From the NCBI GenBank assembly GCA_038363925.1, contig JAQQWL010000002.1, positions 1,860,001-1,924,000 of the forward strand: 64,000 nucleotides of DNA, read 5' to 3'. The notes beneath the pieces were generated by a model. The model did no database searches, was not told where the DNA came from, and saw only the letters and a list, made by a program, of their open reading frames with translations. How positions within the stretch are numbered: the first letter of the stretch is position 1; every line of letters begins with the position of its first letter. Positions 33,348-46,206 of this stretch are shown here, piece by piece. This stretch comes from Apiospora phragmitis. Taxonomy: Eukaryota > Ascomycota > Sordariomycetes > Amphisphaeriales > Apiosporaceae. Both the position numbers and the translations under genes were made by a program.

Positions 33348-35456
33348 GTCTCCATGTCACCATAGTGAGGAGAAAAGCGCCACTAATTCCCTTCCCTGTT
33401 GCAGTCAAGATTGCGGCAATCGGCAACCAAACATCACCTAGCCCATTGTCACATCCCCAGCTCTGGTAGCTGGCGAGCTATTCTTCTTCTTGTTCATACT
33501 TGTCGTTGGACATATTTCTCTTGATACACATTTTGTCTTCTATCTGCCGTCCAGCAATTTTGGCCTAGCAGATTCGCAATATCCTCTGGATCGGCGATAT
33601 CATACTGGATTTCCTTACGAGGTACCCATTTTCCCACAGCACAACTACTGTACAACATATACGAGACATGACTTGGACATCATCTTCGTTCCGAGTTACA
33701 CGCACGCACTTATTGCCTGCTGTTTGCCTCACGGTGCTTTGGTAACACTTGCATTTGCATTTGCAACACACATACGGATTCTGGCACACGGTGGAAGGAG
33801 ACATTGCATACACGTTGCTTGCTTGGCGGATTGGATTTCCTATTTTTGTTTAGAAGTGGAGGACTCGGTAGGAGGAATGATGATCCGAGGACCGATGATA
33901 CTTATTTCTTTGAGTTCTTGAGCCGGGCTGTTGCATTTGCCAGAGCATAATTGAGTTGCATATCGACCACGTTGTCTGTTCTTCTTGTTCTTTGTGTTTG
34001 TCTGCCATTGCGAGCGGCGCTGACTGGCACATATCCTTACAATATCTGACGATACTCTAACTTGGATTAGCCAGGGCTTTGAATTGCAGTCCTGATGTCT
34101 AGCAAGGCTGATGGCCTAGGCAAGCGACAACAACGCGGGCGATCCCAGCTTTCTTCCAGAGCTGAACGTGCAAGGCCTCATCGATAGAGAAGCTCCATTT
34201 GTCTTTTCATGCGCATTCAGTGTAGCGCCCTTTGTAGAATCAATGGTTTAGCCATATTGATCAAGCCTCTTGTGCCCTCCGAGATTGCAAGGGTCACTGG
34301 TAATGTGGCGATGAAACTAGGAATAGAATATGCTTACTCCTACTGGAGACGCATATGATCTAAATAAAATGCCTATCCATTATGAGAAATGTCACAGAAG
34401 ACTTCTTCCTATGTCCAGGCACGGTCTGTGGTCATGGGCGATCTAGGAGCCCATGGATCCAAGATTGGTACTCAACCCCGACAATAGTGCAGTGCCAATC
34501 AATTCGGGTTTGATGCTTTCTGAAAGATATGTTCTATGGAAGCCAATATGCTCGAGGCCAGCCCGGTACCATACTACCTCTGAAGTCGGGTCAGATACAG
34601 GAATGTATGCATTGCGAGCCGAGCCACCTTTTGTCAGAACACCACTTCAAGAACTTCCCAGATAAAGCCAGAAAGGCTGCTTGACGCCATCCTAATCATG
34701 ATTAGAGGGGCTAGGTTTTCCAAGACGCCACGCTGGTACCTATCATGACCGCAATAACGGCTTCTACGTTTCGCCTTCATAGGTGTACCCAGGTTATGTG
34801 AGAAGCTGTTGAAACTGAGTTGCTCCTCTGATTGCTGGACGCCTAATCAGTAACAGCTGGCAACTGGGCAGGAGTATGCTTCACACCCACGTGTGGACGA
34901 CGACCAAACTTGGTGCAATATACTGAGATAGAGGCTGTCTTTGTTGCTAGAACCTGGGTTGAAGCCGTAGACAGAGGGGGTCCCGAAGATGCTGGTTAGA
35001 GACAGACCGGCGGTGGGTCGATAGTGGGTGCAAACAAGCTGTTGTTGATGAGTGGTGATTGCGGCGCCTGTCAGCACAGCTTCCCAAGCGGCGGCGCAGC
35101 GTGGCGTATGCCCTGTCAGCTTTGGCGACTCATGCCTTGTAATCAGTTCTAGGAGAGCCGTTGTGGGGGACTGGTCTGCCTCTCATATTGGTGCCCTGAC
35201 GGTCACTTTCGACGCCGATAGCGGAGTTAGATAGCCGCTTCTTAAACCCGATGCCATCTAAACAAGCAGAAGAGCGTAGAGGATCGCGAGGGGCAGGTGA
35301 CAAGCATGAGCAAGACTCCTAGGGGGTCTGCTGGTGCTCAAACCTATGCTCCATAGCTTCCCATCCCTTCGATAGCAAGCAACAAAGTACGGCTCGTGTC
35401 TGAAGCAGAGTCTCCTCCCCAGAGAAACCTACTCTAGTTGCTGCAGATACCTAGCG
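33348..35456. other. 3' flank and intergenic
   Basis: The 143-codon frame at 33490-33921 lies just after the SANT-like gene and is probably its 3' flank, not a gene. Nothing else recognised; short frames at 34453-34665 and 34847-35077 have no motif. Confidence 0.4.
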
Positions 35457-37759
35457 TCATGTCACCATCATCGCCACCGACGTGCGAGATAAGCTTCGCC
35501 CACGTATCGCACAGCTAAGGAATGCGACTCGTGGTAAAGCTCTGTACGAATCCGCTGACCGCCAATTTCTGCAGCCCGGAGTCGTGGAGGGAGGATGCGG
35601 CGGACCCATGGCCAGCAGAGCGTTTAACCACTTCCTTTGAAATCTATCGCTACCAAGGCTTCTAAGTAGGATCTGATCGAGAGCCCAGTCTAGCCCTTGA
35701 GGGAACAGCCCAGGCGGCAGCTCTTCTTCTCCCCTCAAACTCCTGTCGTAGTTCAGCTTCGCAAAGAAAGGCATCTCAATTTGCTTAGCAACGCCTTCTC
35801 GCAAACCAGATCTTGACCCAAGTTATTCCGGTGACTGGCTAAGTTCCGCACATAGAAAGAGAGGATCAGGTAGATCTGCGAGCTTTGAAGCCTCCATCTC
35901 GTCCAATCACAAACGAAACGCCCATCACCATACACGAGTAGATATCGCTTTGGCACAAAACGTACTCTGGCGATCAGGATGAGGATCTTGCAGAAAGCAG
36001 AGCGGGTATCCCACGCCCTGATCCTTCTCGTGCCATGAAAGCCATTCATGGCGTTCTGTTCAGGTCCAGGTTCGTGTCGTCGAGCCGCTCGCCATACTGC
36101 TTGGCCGGTTCTTGCAACTTGGGAGACATCAGCGGCTTGTACACTCAAGCAAGGCGTGCGGGTGGACCAAGGATTACTTGACCTCATAATCAATGACCGC
36201 GCCGGGCTCCATATGAAGGGGTGTAACTCTGGCGGTTGGAACAGCATCTTACTCGCGGCAGCGCCCGTCGGAGCATGGTGCCACGTGCGGCTGACTGTTG
36301 TCCCAGCATGGCATCTTCTTCACTGGCCTGTAAGCAAAGGCTTCTGGGGTGTGGTTTCTTCGGAGGTATCATATCCGACATACTCGCAAAGAGCTGGGAT
36401 CCCCTTCGTGGTTTTCGCCCATGTGGCCGGGCTCCCCATCAAAGAGCTTGGAAGGTGCCCTCTTGGCGCTCTCACATCCTGTATGACTTCCTTTGGCTCT
36501 CTCGTCGAAAAGAGCCAACGGCTTATTCCCAGTGACAAGCACATGTACCAAATTGCTCATGGCGGTGTGGTGGCTCTTCTTACCGGGTCGACCCAGCTGG
36601 TGACAATGCAGAATAACCCCAACAGCACCCTCTGAGCAAGAGCGACACCTTTGTGGTAAGGATTTGCCGTGTTCCTGAGAGCCAGACGACAAACCTATGA
36701 GTTCTATTCAGAAGGAAGCTATCATACGTTACGAAACCATCCAAGACAAGTGGCAAAGTCGAACTCGTCTTGCTGCTTGCTGTGCGCATGGAGCTTGCAG
36801 TCCAATTGAGCCTGAGCAGAGCGTATCGCATGATGGGTGTCGTCTCTCTAATGTTCGGAGTGTGACTGACCTCCTGGCGGTAGCTAAATTGCCTGCTTAG
36901 AGCCGCAGGTCTATCGAGCCGAAGCATAGCTCGGACTCTGATACTGGGCCATCGCACGTCCGCGTCGCCTTTCCTTTGATGGTGCGAGAAACAGAAACAG
37001 CGACGTGATAATCCCCCAGATCGATGTACTTTAAGTATTGGGACTCCATCTCCGGCGCGGCCTTTACGTTGCTGTCAACAGCAGCGAACCGGTCCAAAGT
37101 TTCCCCAACATTGACACATTCAGCCATTGGGCCTGGAGGCTATTCGACTTCCAACTTCTGGGCACCCATGGCTTGGCCGTTTCTGCTCATATCCAATTCG
37201 CCGAGTTTGATAGAACTCGCCACTATCTCTATACCATGGTATTTGACCATGACATCCAACTTAGCCAAGTCACAGAGTTTCTAGACCCGCTACGAGGCCA
37301 CCATCCTCATCAGTTAAATGCGATGCTCCCTTGCTCGTTTGCTTTCGACTTGAACGCTCGGGGAGTCCATCTCGACCTCATGGCTGTCGTCTTCAATGGC
37401 GCGTTAAACGCGCGCGTGGCCAACAGACCGGACCACGTAGTACAGTGCCCACCACGTACGTTAGCGAGCGGCACCACGCTGCTCCACTGCGAGCACATGG
37501 GTCACCTGCTTCCAGCGGTCGTGACCTAACTAGTTGGGAGGCACCCCAACGACCTGCTCGCCCATCGTCATCGTCGCTGCTGTCATCATCAAACTCACAG
37601 AGAAACCATTTCGAATTGGTCCAGGTAAGAGCCGCCGCATGTCGCGTTAGAACTGGGAACGAGCAGAACCAGCTTTCCGAACTTACCGCGAAACCTACTA
37701 GCGGTGAAGGACACCTCTGCTTTCCTCAAGCATCATACTCAGTAACGCTGCGTTCCTAA
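35457..37759. other. Region of open frames without recognised gene
   Basis: Several open frames of 100-195 codons occur (minus 35457-35804 and 35753-36247; plus 36048-36635; minus 36580-36957; plus 37038-37529; minus 36897-37127). Some look protein-like (minus 37053-36900 with YLKYIDLGDYHVAVSVS; minus 35960-35760 with LVYGDGRFVCDW), which suggests remnants of one or two genes on the minus strand, but I cannot join them or name a family. Confidence 0.3.
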
Positions 37760-40700
37760 GCCACAGATACAGGGAACAAGACCTTTAAGATTGTATTTGT
37801 CGAACATACTTTTTGTTTCTAATTTCTTCGTTTCATACCATGTCATCCCAGAAAACACAAAAGACATATGAATAGCAGTCTAACCCGTGCGCTGCACCAG
37901 TAAAAAGGCCAGCGTCCGAAACAACACCGATGAGCAATATAGCATACCGCCTTTCTCCTGCGCCTCTGACATGAGCTGTATTCGCTGCGCCAGCGTTGAC
38001 CACCGTCTTGTCGGAAGGCTCCAAGCCCGACCTGATTTCACTAAGATTGACGGACATGGGCCCAAACCGTCCTATTGATTGGCCGATCGATGACCTGCGA
38101 TACAACTCGGGCCCCGATGACATATAAGAAACCCTTGTATAAGGCTACCTTCCTAACCGACTACGCCTCGAAGACCTCCTTCATGGTATAGTCGAGCTCC
38201 GAGATCATCCAGCTGTGGGGACAAGCTTTTCACGCGAATGTAGCTGAGCCAAGGGTGTTGGAGGGCCCCTTGCATGCTGATGCGTATATCTGGTCAGGTT
38301 GAGAACACACCTCGTCCGTATTGTATTCGCAAGTGTAAAACAATCCTTTTGATGATAGAATATAAAGTCGACTTTCTCGATTCCCAATTTCGGACGGGAG
38401 GCTGAGAGTATCGAAATTCGCGGGACTGGAAGACACGAAAATTATGACTGGTACGTCGAGGGATGTGCCCGGGAAGCCGAAAAGGGCGAAACAAGTCGAT
38501 CCGGTGTGAGTGTATAAAGAAAAGTGCACAGTTGGAAAACAGCCAACCTCTAGCTCAACCTTTCCCCTGTCGTCAGGTGGCAGAGACCAACTCTCCGCAG
38601 TAAGCTGCTAGCCTTTTTCCCAATGCAGTCCAAGGTGCGGACTACGCTCTCCGATGGACTATGTGTGCAGCGGTTCCCGAAGGCAACTCGTCCGAAAGTG
38701 CGAGGCGACCGCCCGAGTTCATTGAAAAGCCACCCAATGTCGCTGGCAAGGCCCAGGGGGCTGCGTGCAGACCTTATCCTTGATTTCCACCATCTCGTAC
38801 GCACCCCTGAAATTGAACGTGGTGGACATGCTGTAGTCGCAGCTGACATCAAGAAGCGATTATAGGACTGCGTGTCGAAGACTGAGCTGAAACCGAGACT
38901 GGAACCCCAAGTTGAAGTTTGGTGGTAATTAGTGGTGGAACAGTGAGTCGAACAAGAAAGCAACGTTTTCATACAGCAAGTAGTGTTTGGCCAATCCAAA
39001 TCGCGGAAGCTGTTCTTACAGACCTAGAAATTAAAATGAGACTCTGTCAAGAGATAATGGATACAGGGGAAGGGACCTGTTGATTGACGTACGCATCTGC
39101 TTCACATTCTGAGCTTGAAAAGTACCCAACCGGGCTCGCTCCGTTTAGACCGGTGTTTGGGGACCGTTACTTCGGTTCTGGTTGAGATCAACGGCTGCTG
39201 TACTGGAGCTGATACCATTTCCGGGGAAAAGTACAAACTTCCGTGACGGTCGTCACCTGTGGGTTTGTGCTCCTCTAGGTCCTCCACCAGTTGACAAGCA
39301 AGTGGCGGCTAACGAGGGGTCCGTCGCATACATCCCGGAGGGGCCTAGATGCTGTGAGATATCACCGGCGTACGAGCGAATTCACGTTTTCTTCTCCAAC
39401 TCGACCCTGTTAGAAGGTAGGTAATTAGCCACGCCATTCCTGTTAGATGGAGGTATGTGCTTTGCCCTGGTCTTGAATAGTAGTGAGGCGTACAACTGTA
39501 TACCTAGACACCCGTCGCTAGCTACCCCTCGTCGCTCCTCATCGCAGTCAGCTTTCTCTAGTCGGTTGCTAGCAAAGCGGCAGTCCTTAATGTACACGGC
39601 TACGGGGTCGCCACATTTGATCCCAATCTCAACTAGGACTTTCGGTTGGCCGAGTTTGTGCCGGGGCACCCTTTGCCGTATCCTGACTGGCTCACGGCGT
39701 ACGGAAAGCGACGCGTGGAGCAAAAGGCATCCCTTGGGCGCGCACGAACATGGCCGAAGTCTGCTCATCGGGAACAGTTATGCCAAGCTAACCGGTATGC
39801 CCGACGGAGAAGGGATTTGACGAGGACTTTGGCCATTGATGGCCATATTCGCAACAGGTCCGAACTTCCTGTGCACAAATTTTCATAGTCGATCACCGCC
39901 TTGTTCCACCGCCTGAATGAGGTAATACAATGGCTACCTTTGAGACGGTAGACTCCTCTATTCGAACGACAGTGTCGAGTTCATACTGAAAGGGTCATGG
40001 CCATTATTGAATGGGCTTCCTGTACGCGCCTACGGTGTTGGGGTTCAAATGGTATATATTCTGATTTCTCTCTATTCTAGCTCCCCAAGCCTTGAGCTGA
40101 AGACTACCACCGGTCCTTGCGGTGCACACATGTGGCCCCCCTTTCCAGAGGTGCTACCAGCTCCTGAAGTGGCTGTACCAACAGACACCATTTTCATAAC
40201 CGTTTAAGGGGCTCAAATGACTCGTGATCTAGAAGCCGGTCGATGCAGCTGTAGTCCTTCGTCGGCATGGAACTCTGCCTTGTTTCACGGACGTCATAGC
40301 CAATCCGTGTTTACCAGTGGTGTAGCAAAAGGTCGGTCCGAGAGGGCATTTCGCTGATTGTAACCACTCGTCTCTTCTCTTGGGCGTTCTCGTTGGATTG
40401 ACTCTTGTTGACCATTATCCACTCAGTTTACATATCGTTTCCCAACTAAACGTTTAAATAGGCGTTGTCGTGCCCACAGCTACTATTGCTGTCAATCTTG
40501 ATTATATTGCTGGTGGTGTTCATTTCGGCATTGGTGATGGGAGATCCCCCCCCCCCCAGGCTTCCAGTCATCTCCCTTGACAAATTCAGGAGTGATGGAA
40601 TAGCTCTAGTGCTATACTTCGTTGGCGTGCTGCTGGGCGTACCCCTCGTTGGCGAAAAGGGTGCATGCCCAACAGCATGTACTCATCCAGGGACGGATCG

Positions 40701-41500
40701 CAGAAGAAGGCGTTGATTCTTTGTCGATTCAGGCACATCTGCTGGACCCGAAGCTAACCCCATAGCTCCACTGGATGGTCTTTCCTAGTCTTGTCACCAT
40801 ACAACAAACGTCCTGGACTCCTAGGAGATAATCAGTATCCCGGCTATAACGTCCGAATTAGGCATATCCATAATGTTACTTACCTTCAAGTACGTCGGTT
40901 CACCAAGGCCCAGACGTTGTGTCTCTACTTCCATGGCTTTCGCACGATTTGCACCGCGCGAGTGATCGCTGTAACGTTGTATGGCATCCTGTCTCGACCA
41001 AGACATATAGATCCGCAACCCAGTGGACTCTCGCCGTGAAGATCCAGGCGACGCCTCCAATCTCCACCATCAAGAACGGCGGCCACGATATAGCCATCAG
41101 CCCGGTCGTGAAGCATTCGCCAGAGGCCTCGCGCTGGCATCGGGCTACACGCCGCCCTTGGATGTGCGATGGACTGGCACTGGGGCCCGCAAACGCCAGC
41201 GGCAGCCGCTACCACGGCGCCAACTTTGTGTAGTCTCAAGCTCCGACACCAACAAATCAACTGTGCTCTTGTAGTCGCGCCAGGGGAAAAGCGATGATGA
41301 GGACCATGTGACGGGAAAGGATTGCACCGACAGGTGCGCGTATGCCCTTCTACTGGAGAGATGGTTGCTTCTTCTCGAGGTTCATTCCCAGTGTTCCTTC
41401 CTAGTGTTCCTTCATTCTAGGGTCACTTCTGCAATGGGTCGGTAATAAGCTGTAGTATACTTCAAGACGCTGACTTGAAAATATAGTCCCTTTGCCCGGT
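37760..41500. other. Long region without recognised gene
   Basis: Nearly 4 kb. Overlapping open frames of 60-149 codons only. At 39646-39888 the frame beginning FVPGHPLPYPDWLTAYG looks protein-like but has no partner exons. A run of 12 C lies at 40546-40557. No element ends recognised. Confidence 0.35.
40546..40557 (+). repeat. Poly-C run (12)
   Basis: Twelve consecutive C. Its length is a likely assembly error point. Confidence 0.8.
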
Positions 41501-42837
41501 TGGGGCGGCCTGGCTCAGTTGGCTAGAGCTTGCTAGTGTCAGTGCCGTGACAACTTCCTTCTGGTGCAGCACTAAAAGGCCAACAGCCGAGGAGTCCGTC
41601 AGGGAAAAGCAATGACTAGGAACAAGAATTGGAGAACGACGTTACACTAAGTCTGAATCAGTAGATGTGCGAGGTCCCTCTTGGTGGAGAGAGCTCTTTC
41701 CTTTTCTACTTCAGCTGGAAAGGCTGGCACTTGAAGACTTGCATCCGGGAAAGGCGATGATCAGGACCACAACGTCGAGAAGGATTTCACTGCCACTTTA
41801 CACCGGTAGATGTGCGTTGGTTTTCATGCAGTCGGCTGCCGCGCCTCTTTCCAGTGCAGCTCAAAATCTCGGGAATCCAAAAGGGCACGTCAGGGGATCC
41901 TCGATGAAGGGACCAGAGGCCCAGACAGGAATAATTGCCGATGCTCCCCTAACAGGCGTGCGTACGCCTTCCTGTAGGCGGGCGCGGGCTACTTCTTCCA
42001 ATGCAGTTCAAATGGTCCGCACTTTGTGGCATTCCTCCCTCTTCTGCGAGGATGGTTCTAAAACCGCTACAGTCAGCGGCCCTCATTCTCGAGTCCGCCC
42101 TTCGAGGTCTTGAAGCTGGTGATATTCCACGCCTCTGGGGGGTCTAGACATTCGAGTACCACATACTTCCATACAAGTGGCCGGGGCTCGTAACATCAGA
42201 CCATGACGACAGTGATGAAGGTCGCGGGCACGATCAGTGTAGTCTCTGAAGAGGCCCCCGCCAGGATGTGCAAAGCCCTCCTCCTCGTCTCAGACCTTGC
42301 CGAGGCCAGTGCGTAGCCTCTTCAGGCTAACCTGCTGAGTCAATACAGCTCATGGAGAAGCTTCGACTACCGTCAGCACAATCTAAAGATGGCTATCGGT
42401 CTGGGAAGCTCATACCAAGTCATCGATACTAGGCAAGTTCTATGTTGTCCTAACGCGAACAGAGCTCGGCCTCTCGTTCACCCACATCCCTTGCCACCGG
42501 CCATTGCTTTTCCATGGAGTCGGTTCGCAATCTCGTGATAACCATCATCTGCTGGATAATGGCTGAACGCAACTGAGTCCAAATATCTGCCAGAACACGT
42601 CATTGGCGGCGTAAGACCCAGCCCCACGCACAGCTCTTGGAGAAGCTGTATCCACCATCCGCTGTTCGCAAATGGTCATCATGCTCCATTCCTGCTCCAG
42701 TAGCCTCCGACCTGCTCGAACCTCGCCCCCAATTGGAGTCAGCCTCCGAGTAAGCTTCCATTCCCCCACCACTTGGTGGTCACCATAGCCTGGCTGGTTC
42801 CAGTGAGGAGTCGACGATCTTGCGCGTGAGCTGACGC
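41501..42837. other. Start of the fragment mosaic, no recognised gene
   Basis: A D-arm-like phrase (GGCTCAGTTGGCTAGAGC) at about 41514-41531 resembles the 5' half of a tRNA, but no anticodon or T arm follows. The rest holds only short frames. The phrase gttcgcaaatggtca near 42663 recurs in related form near 43789, so duplicated material begins here. Confidence 0.35.
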
Positions 42838-43320
42838 AGGTCATTTCGGCTGTGAACCTGTCTGCAGTCGCGATCCTTGGGGACTGGCTCACAATGCTTG
42901 ATGCAAGAGATGAGGAAGCGGAACTGGCTTTCTGTTGTAGGAAAAGCACCCTAGCAGGGGTAACGTGCTCACTGACCCATTCCTTTTGTCTATATATAGC
43001 ACGAGAACATTTCTCTCTTTTGTACGTATTCTTACTTTCCTTTAGATAGCACTTCATGTATCATCTGTTGCTCTCAATCGTGCAACACCGGTATCCTGAG
43101 CGGGACCCGTCTTGACAATCGACCTTGCCGTTGGTGGAGTGCTTGATGCAAGCGATGAGGAAGCGGAACTGGCTTTCAGTGTCCTGAGGGGGAGCCATCT
43201 TGACAGTTGTCTGGATGATGCTTGAGTGGGAATGGGTGTAGAAGAAGAGAGAAGAGGGATGTTGGTATGTCGCGGCTCTGAACCTATTTGCAGTCGCGAT
43301 CTTGGGGGACTGGCTCACGA
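42838..43320 (-). pseudogene. Two broken 5' copies of the 19.8-kb Myb-like gene
   Basis: Copy B (about 43130-43285) matches the leader and first exon of the gene at 19791 at roughly 95 percent: the same leader, ATG near 43198, and the ESQFRFLIACIKHS coding stretch, ending at the GKVD codons. Copy A follows directly (about 43112 down to 42893), in the same orientation, with its ATG changed to ACG and its exon split by an LTR-like element (42933-43087). A 45-bp phrase (gaacctrtytgcagtcgcgat core) flanks both copies, at 42846-42891 and 43276-43319. Both copies lack the second exon, so they are dead. Confidence 0.8.
42933..43087 (+). mobile_element. Solo-LTR-like element in a Myb-like relic
   Basis: 155 bp, begins TGTTG and ends CAACA (perfect 5-bp inverted ends, TG...CA). 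It has a TATA-like tatatatagc near its middle and a CT-rich stretch before the end. It interrupts the first exon of Myb-like copy A: the Myb sequence stops at ggctttc and resumes at gtatcctgag just past it. The last 100 bp match 49785-49882. No clear target duplication. Confidence 0.6.
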
Positions 43321-43554
43321 GCTACCCCGTCTTTGTTTGGGATTGGTCACCTTTTCGGCAGCCCTCCGGCGAATAGGTGTACCCGGTGTAACCGGAGTTC
43401 CCAGTGTACCGAAGCCTTCTTCCAGGGCCCGTAAGCCTCACCCAAGCGCCCTCGGCGCCTGACATGCGGCGGACCGGTGCCCTGGAGAATTCAGAGGGGA
43501 AAGGTGGAATTTCCAACCAAGTAGCTTGGCCTTGCAGAGAGTTTATCCGCGCTG

Positions 43555-44112
43555 TCAAAGCCAACGATTTAAAGCTGCTTGTGTGCCTGGGCTACTCGGG
43601 CGGGTAGGTGCACGAGAACCGGTACCTGATAGGGAAGACGTTGGCTGTGCAATCCTCTTGCCCTTTCCTTTATCCTGCGTTGCTGATCCAACCCAACTAC
43701 TCGGAGTACTTGGAAGGGTAGGTATACCGTATTGCGCAGCCCGGCCTAACACACTCCTAAAGGAGCTGTAGCCACCGGCAGTCAACTGCTCGCAAATGGT
43801 CACTCTTCTCAATGACGCTTCGAGTAAGTTCCCCCCTAGTGTTCGAACCAAGGAAGAACGATACCGGGGAAAAGCGGCCGCCCGGTATACATCTTGGCCG
43901 TGATAATCAATCCAAACTCGGTCATTTAGAGGAAGTAAAAGTCGTAACAAGGTCTCCATCCAAACGGATACAAGGCTTGTCGTCGCATCAAACATACCCT
44001 CTGCGTTCTGGTCAATCATCATTACTAGGAAAGGAAAGCGACAGTGCCTACTTACTTCAATCACGCCCTTCAGTTCTACCCAAGGTAGACAATTTGGTAC
44101 ACAAGCAGACAC
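43555..44112 (-). pseudogene. Open frame carrying an 18S rRNA piece in frame
   Basis: A 185-codon minus-strand frame without recognised domain. About 15 codons in its middle (43913-43957) are the complement of the 18S rRNA 3' end and pass through in frame, between VWME and WIDYHGQDVYRAAAF. The frame also contains TICEQL, related to TICEQR in a minus-strand frame near 42670, so it belongs to duplicated material. Function unknown. Confidence 0.4.
43913..43957 (+). rRNA. 18S rRNA 3'-end fragment (about 45 bp)
   Basis: Matches the last part of fungal 18S (around the TCATTTAGAGGAAGTAA segment and GTCGTAACAAGG) with one mismatch near its end. Nothing of the 18S before it and none of the usual GTAGGTGAACC after it is present, so it is an isolated fragment, not a gene. 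Confidence 0.85.
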
Positions 44113-45209
44113 TGCAACATCGATGTCGCCAACGCTGTTGAGAGCTTCTTCTTGGTTGCTGGGGATTAGTACCTAATCCTTTCTGATGACCGTCGGAAAA
44201 GGTTGTAACCTAGGATAGGTTTCTTATGGTCCTTCAACTTCGATTTGACGCCAAGTCAACCCAGAAAGCTCTTGTTACTCTGCGGTGCAAAGTGTCAGCA
44301 GCCGCCGGCGTGGCAGTTGAGGATTCGTTGTGCTACTCCGTGGTTGAGTTTAATGTCATCCCAGGACACTACAAATCACTGTAAGTGGCACAAATTCATG
44401 ACAAAAGGTTGTGTAACGAAGTCTTCATTCCCTACAAAACTTCTAGTTCATATGTAGGTGCCACAGTGGCATCTTCGCAAGCCAGTCCAACCCAGAGCCA
44501 TCCCAACCTACTCGCTGAGCTACCATATTCCCTCCAGGCCTTGGCGGTCAGTTCAGTTGCTGCGGCTGTGGAAACATCCTTCATGGTTCAAAGGTAGCGC
44601 ACTCTGCGAGCTGACCACAGTTGCCAGAGACCCAGGTGCGAATGGTTACCTACCCAACTATAATAAGAGGTTAGCTAATCTCGAGTGGCAGGAAGGGGGT
44701 GGGGGGTGAAGCTGAGCTCTGGGTTATAAGGCCTGGTTACAGCTCGTTCTTTCACCGAACCGGGAACTTACTCACTTGGTCAATAGGCTGGCATGTCCGC
44801 GTTGGTCGAGTGGTAAGTCGAAGGGGAGGTAGAAAACCCCGGTCCGGGGGAAGGGGGACGCCCTCCTCGGACACCGTGACCCGGGCACGGGGGGTTTTCA
44901 TAGGCACAGGTCGACGGTTCGAGCCCTACCCGGGGGTACTTGACGACTCCCTGGGCTGAACGTTCTGGTGACTCTTCTGATTTTTCCTGCTTTGCGCTTA
45001 CTGTTGGCGCATATGTTAGTTAGGTGCCGCTAAAGAAGATCGAGGCGAGGGCGAAATAACCTACCACGTTGGTCCGTACCGCAGACTAACCAGTTGGTTG
45101 TGCCTTGACACGACAGAAAGCTTGAAAGAAGGAGATATCCTAAAGAATGCCCATGCGGAAGCAATGACAAAGGTATCTGCGAATGTGTGAATAATTGAAC
45201 TTGATAGAG
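44113..45209. other. Fragment mosaic, no recognised gene
   Basis: Short frames only. At 44797-44820 a phrase GCGTTGGTCGAGTGGTAAG resembles a tRNA D arm, and GGTTCGAGCCC at about 44917 a T loop, but stems do not pair, so no tRNA is called. Confidence 0.35.
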
Positions 45210-45747
45210 CTATTTGGCTCTAGTGTTGTGCACTGCTTTCCTGGCCTGGGTTTCAGACGGTAGCAAAACGGTTTTCATCGGTTTAGGACGGACGCAAAAC
45301 GGTTTCCGGTATACGGTATGGTCCATCAGTCGGCGGGCGCCGCCGTGGGCCTCGTCGTCGCGGTTTAGGCGGTTGACCAGGCCCTTCATGGGGCGGTCGA
45401 GGCACGTGTTCTTCGACAGCCACTCGACGAGGAAGGCCTCTGACGTGTCGCGGGAGAAGCGGTAGTACCACTCGGGCTTGGCGATGTCCACGAAGATCAT
45501 CATGTCTGAGGCTGGGGTCGCCAATGGTATCCCTCGTGCTCGAGCCCGGCGTACAGCTCGCCCTTTCGCGCTGCAGCAGACCCAGGCCGTAGATGACGCC
45601 GATGTTGAGCACAGAGCCCGCGCAGTCCTGGCGCAGCCGCCTCCGCGTCGCGAGCCCGTTCATGTACATGTTGGCGGCGGCGTAGTTGGCCTGGCCCGGG
45701 TGCCCGTCCATGACGGCGAAGGAACTGGTCTTGTTGAATAAGTCCAA
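45210..45747 (-). pseudogene. Polyketide synthase ketoreductase-domain fragment
   Basis: Reading down from 45747: LFNKTSSFAVMDG, then GHPGQANYAAANMYMNGLA, then SVLNIGVIYGLG. This is the catalytic Tyr/Asn part (YxxxN) of the KR domain of reducing polyketide synthases. After about 45560 the frame shifts, and a second frame (45524-45210) continues with MIFVDIAKPEWYYRFSRD. No other PKS domain is in the window, so it is a severed, frameshifted piece of a much larger gene. Confidence 0.75.
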
Positions 45748-46206
45748 GTCTTACCCCTCGTCCTCGTGTTGCCCTCTAAACATCGCGTCCACATTTTTCG
45801 ACCCCACCGTCTTGGGCGCCCGCTTGAAGAACCGTACTGCTTGCGGGCGGCACTGCCACATGGCTTAGCACTTGTAGGGCCATGGGACTGGCGTGTGGCA
45901 GTGCCATTGGCCTCAGAACTTGACGAAGCTCACTGGCTCTACTGATGGTAGAAAGGCATGCTGGGTTCTGGACCCCACCAAGTGGCTAGTGGGGGATACA
46001 CCACTTCCGTTCCTCCTACATCACACCTCTGAGCACAACGCACCACAACGATCGTTACGCTGGATGGCTAGAAAAACAGGCCTTTTTCAGCCCATCCCTC
46101 TAATCTTGGCATCCAGTGACACGTAACACCGGGAGTAACACTTGGTTCAGTGGCGTGGAAGGCACAGGGCTCCTCAGGCTGAGCACTGGTTGCCGTTTGC
46201 GGCTGC
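45748..46206. other. Fragment mosaic, no recognised gene
   Basis: A phrase near 45831-45860 (gaaccgtactgcttgcgggcgg) recurs slightly changed at 47717-47740, again showing shared fragments. Nothing else. Confidence 0.35.

Noticed and set aside
33490..33921. 143-codon gene
   Set aside because: Lies in the 3' flank of the SANT-like gene, without motif or start context.
44793..44930. Complete tRNA gene
   Set aside because: D-arm and T-loop phrases exist but acceptor and T stems do not pair.
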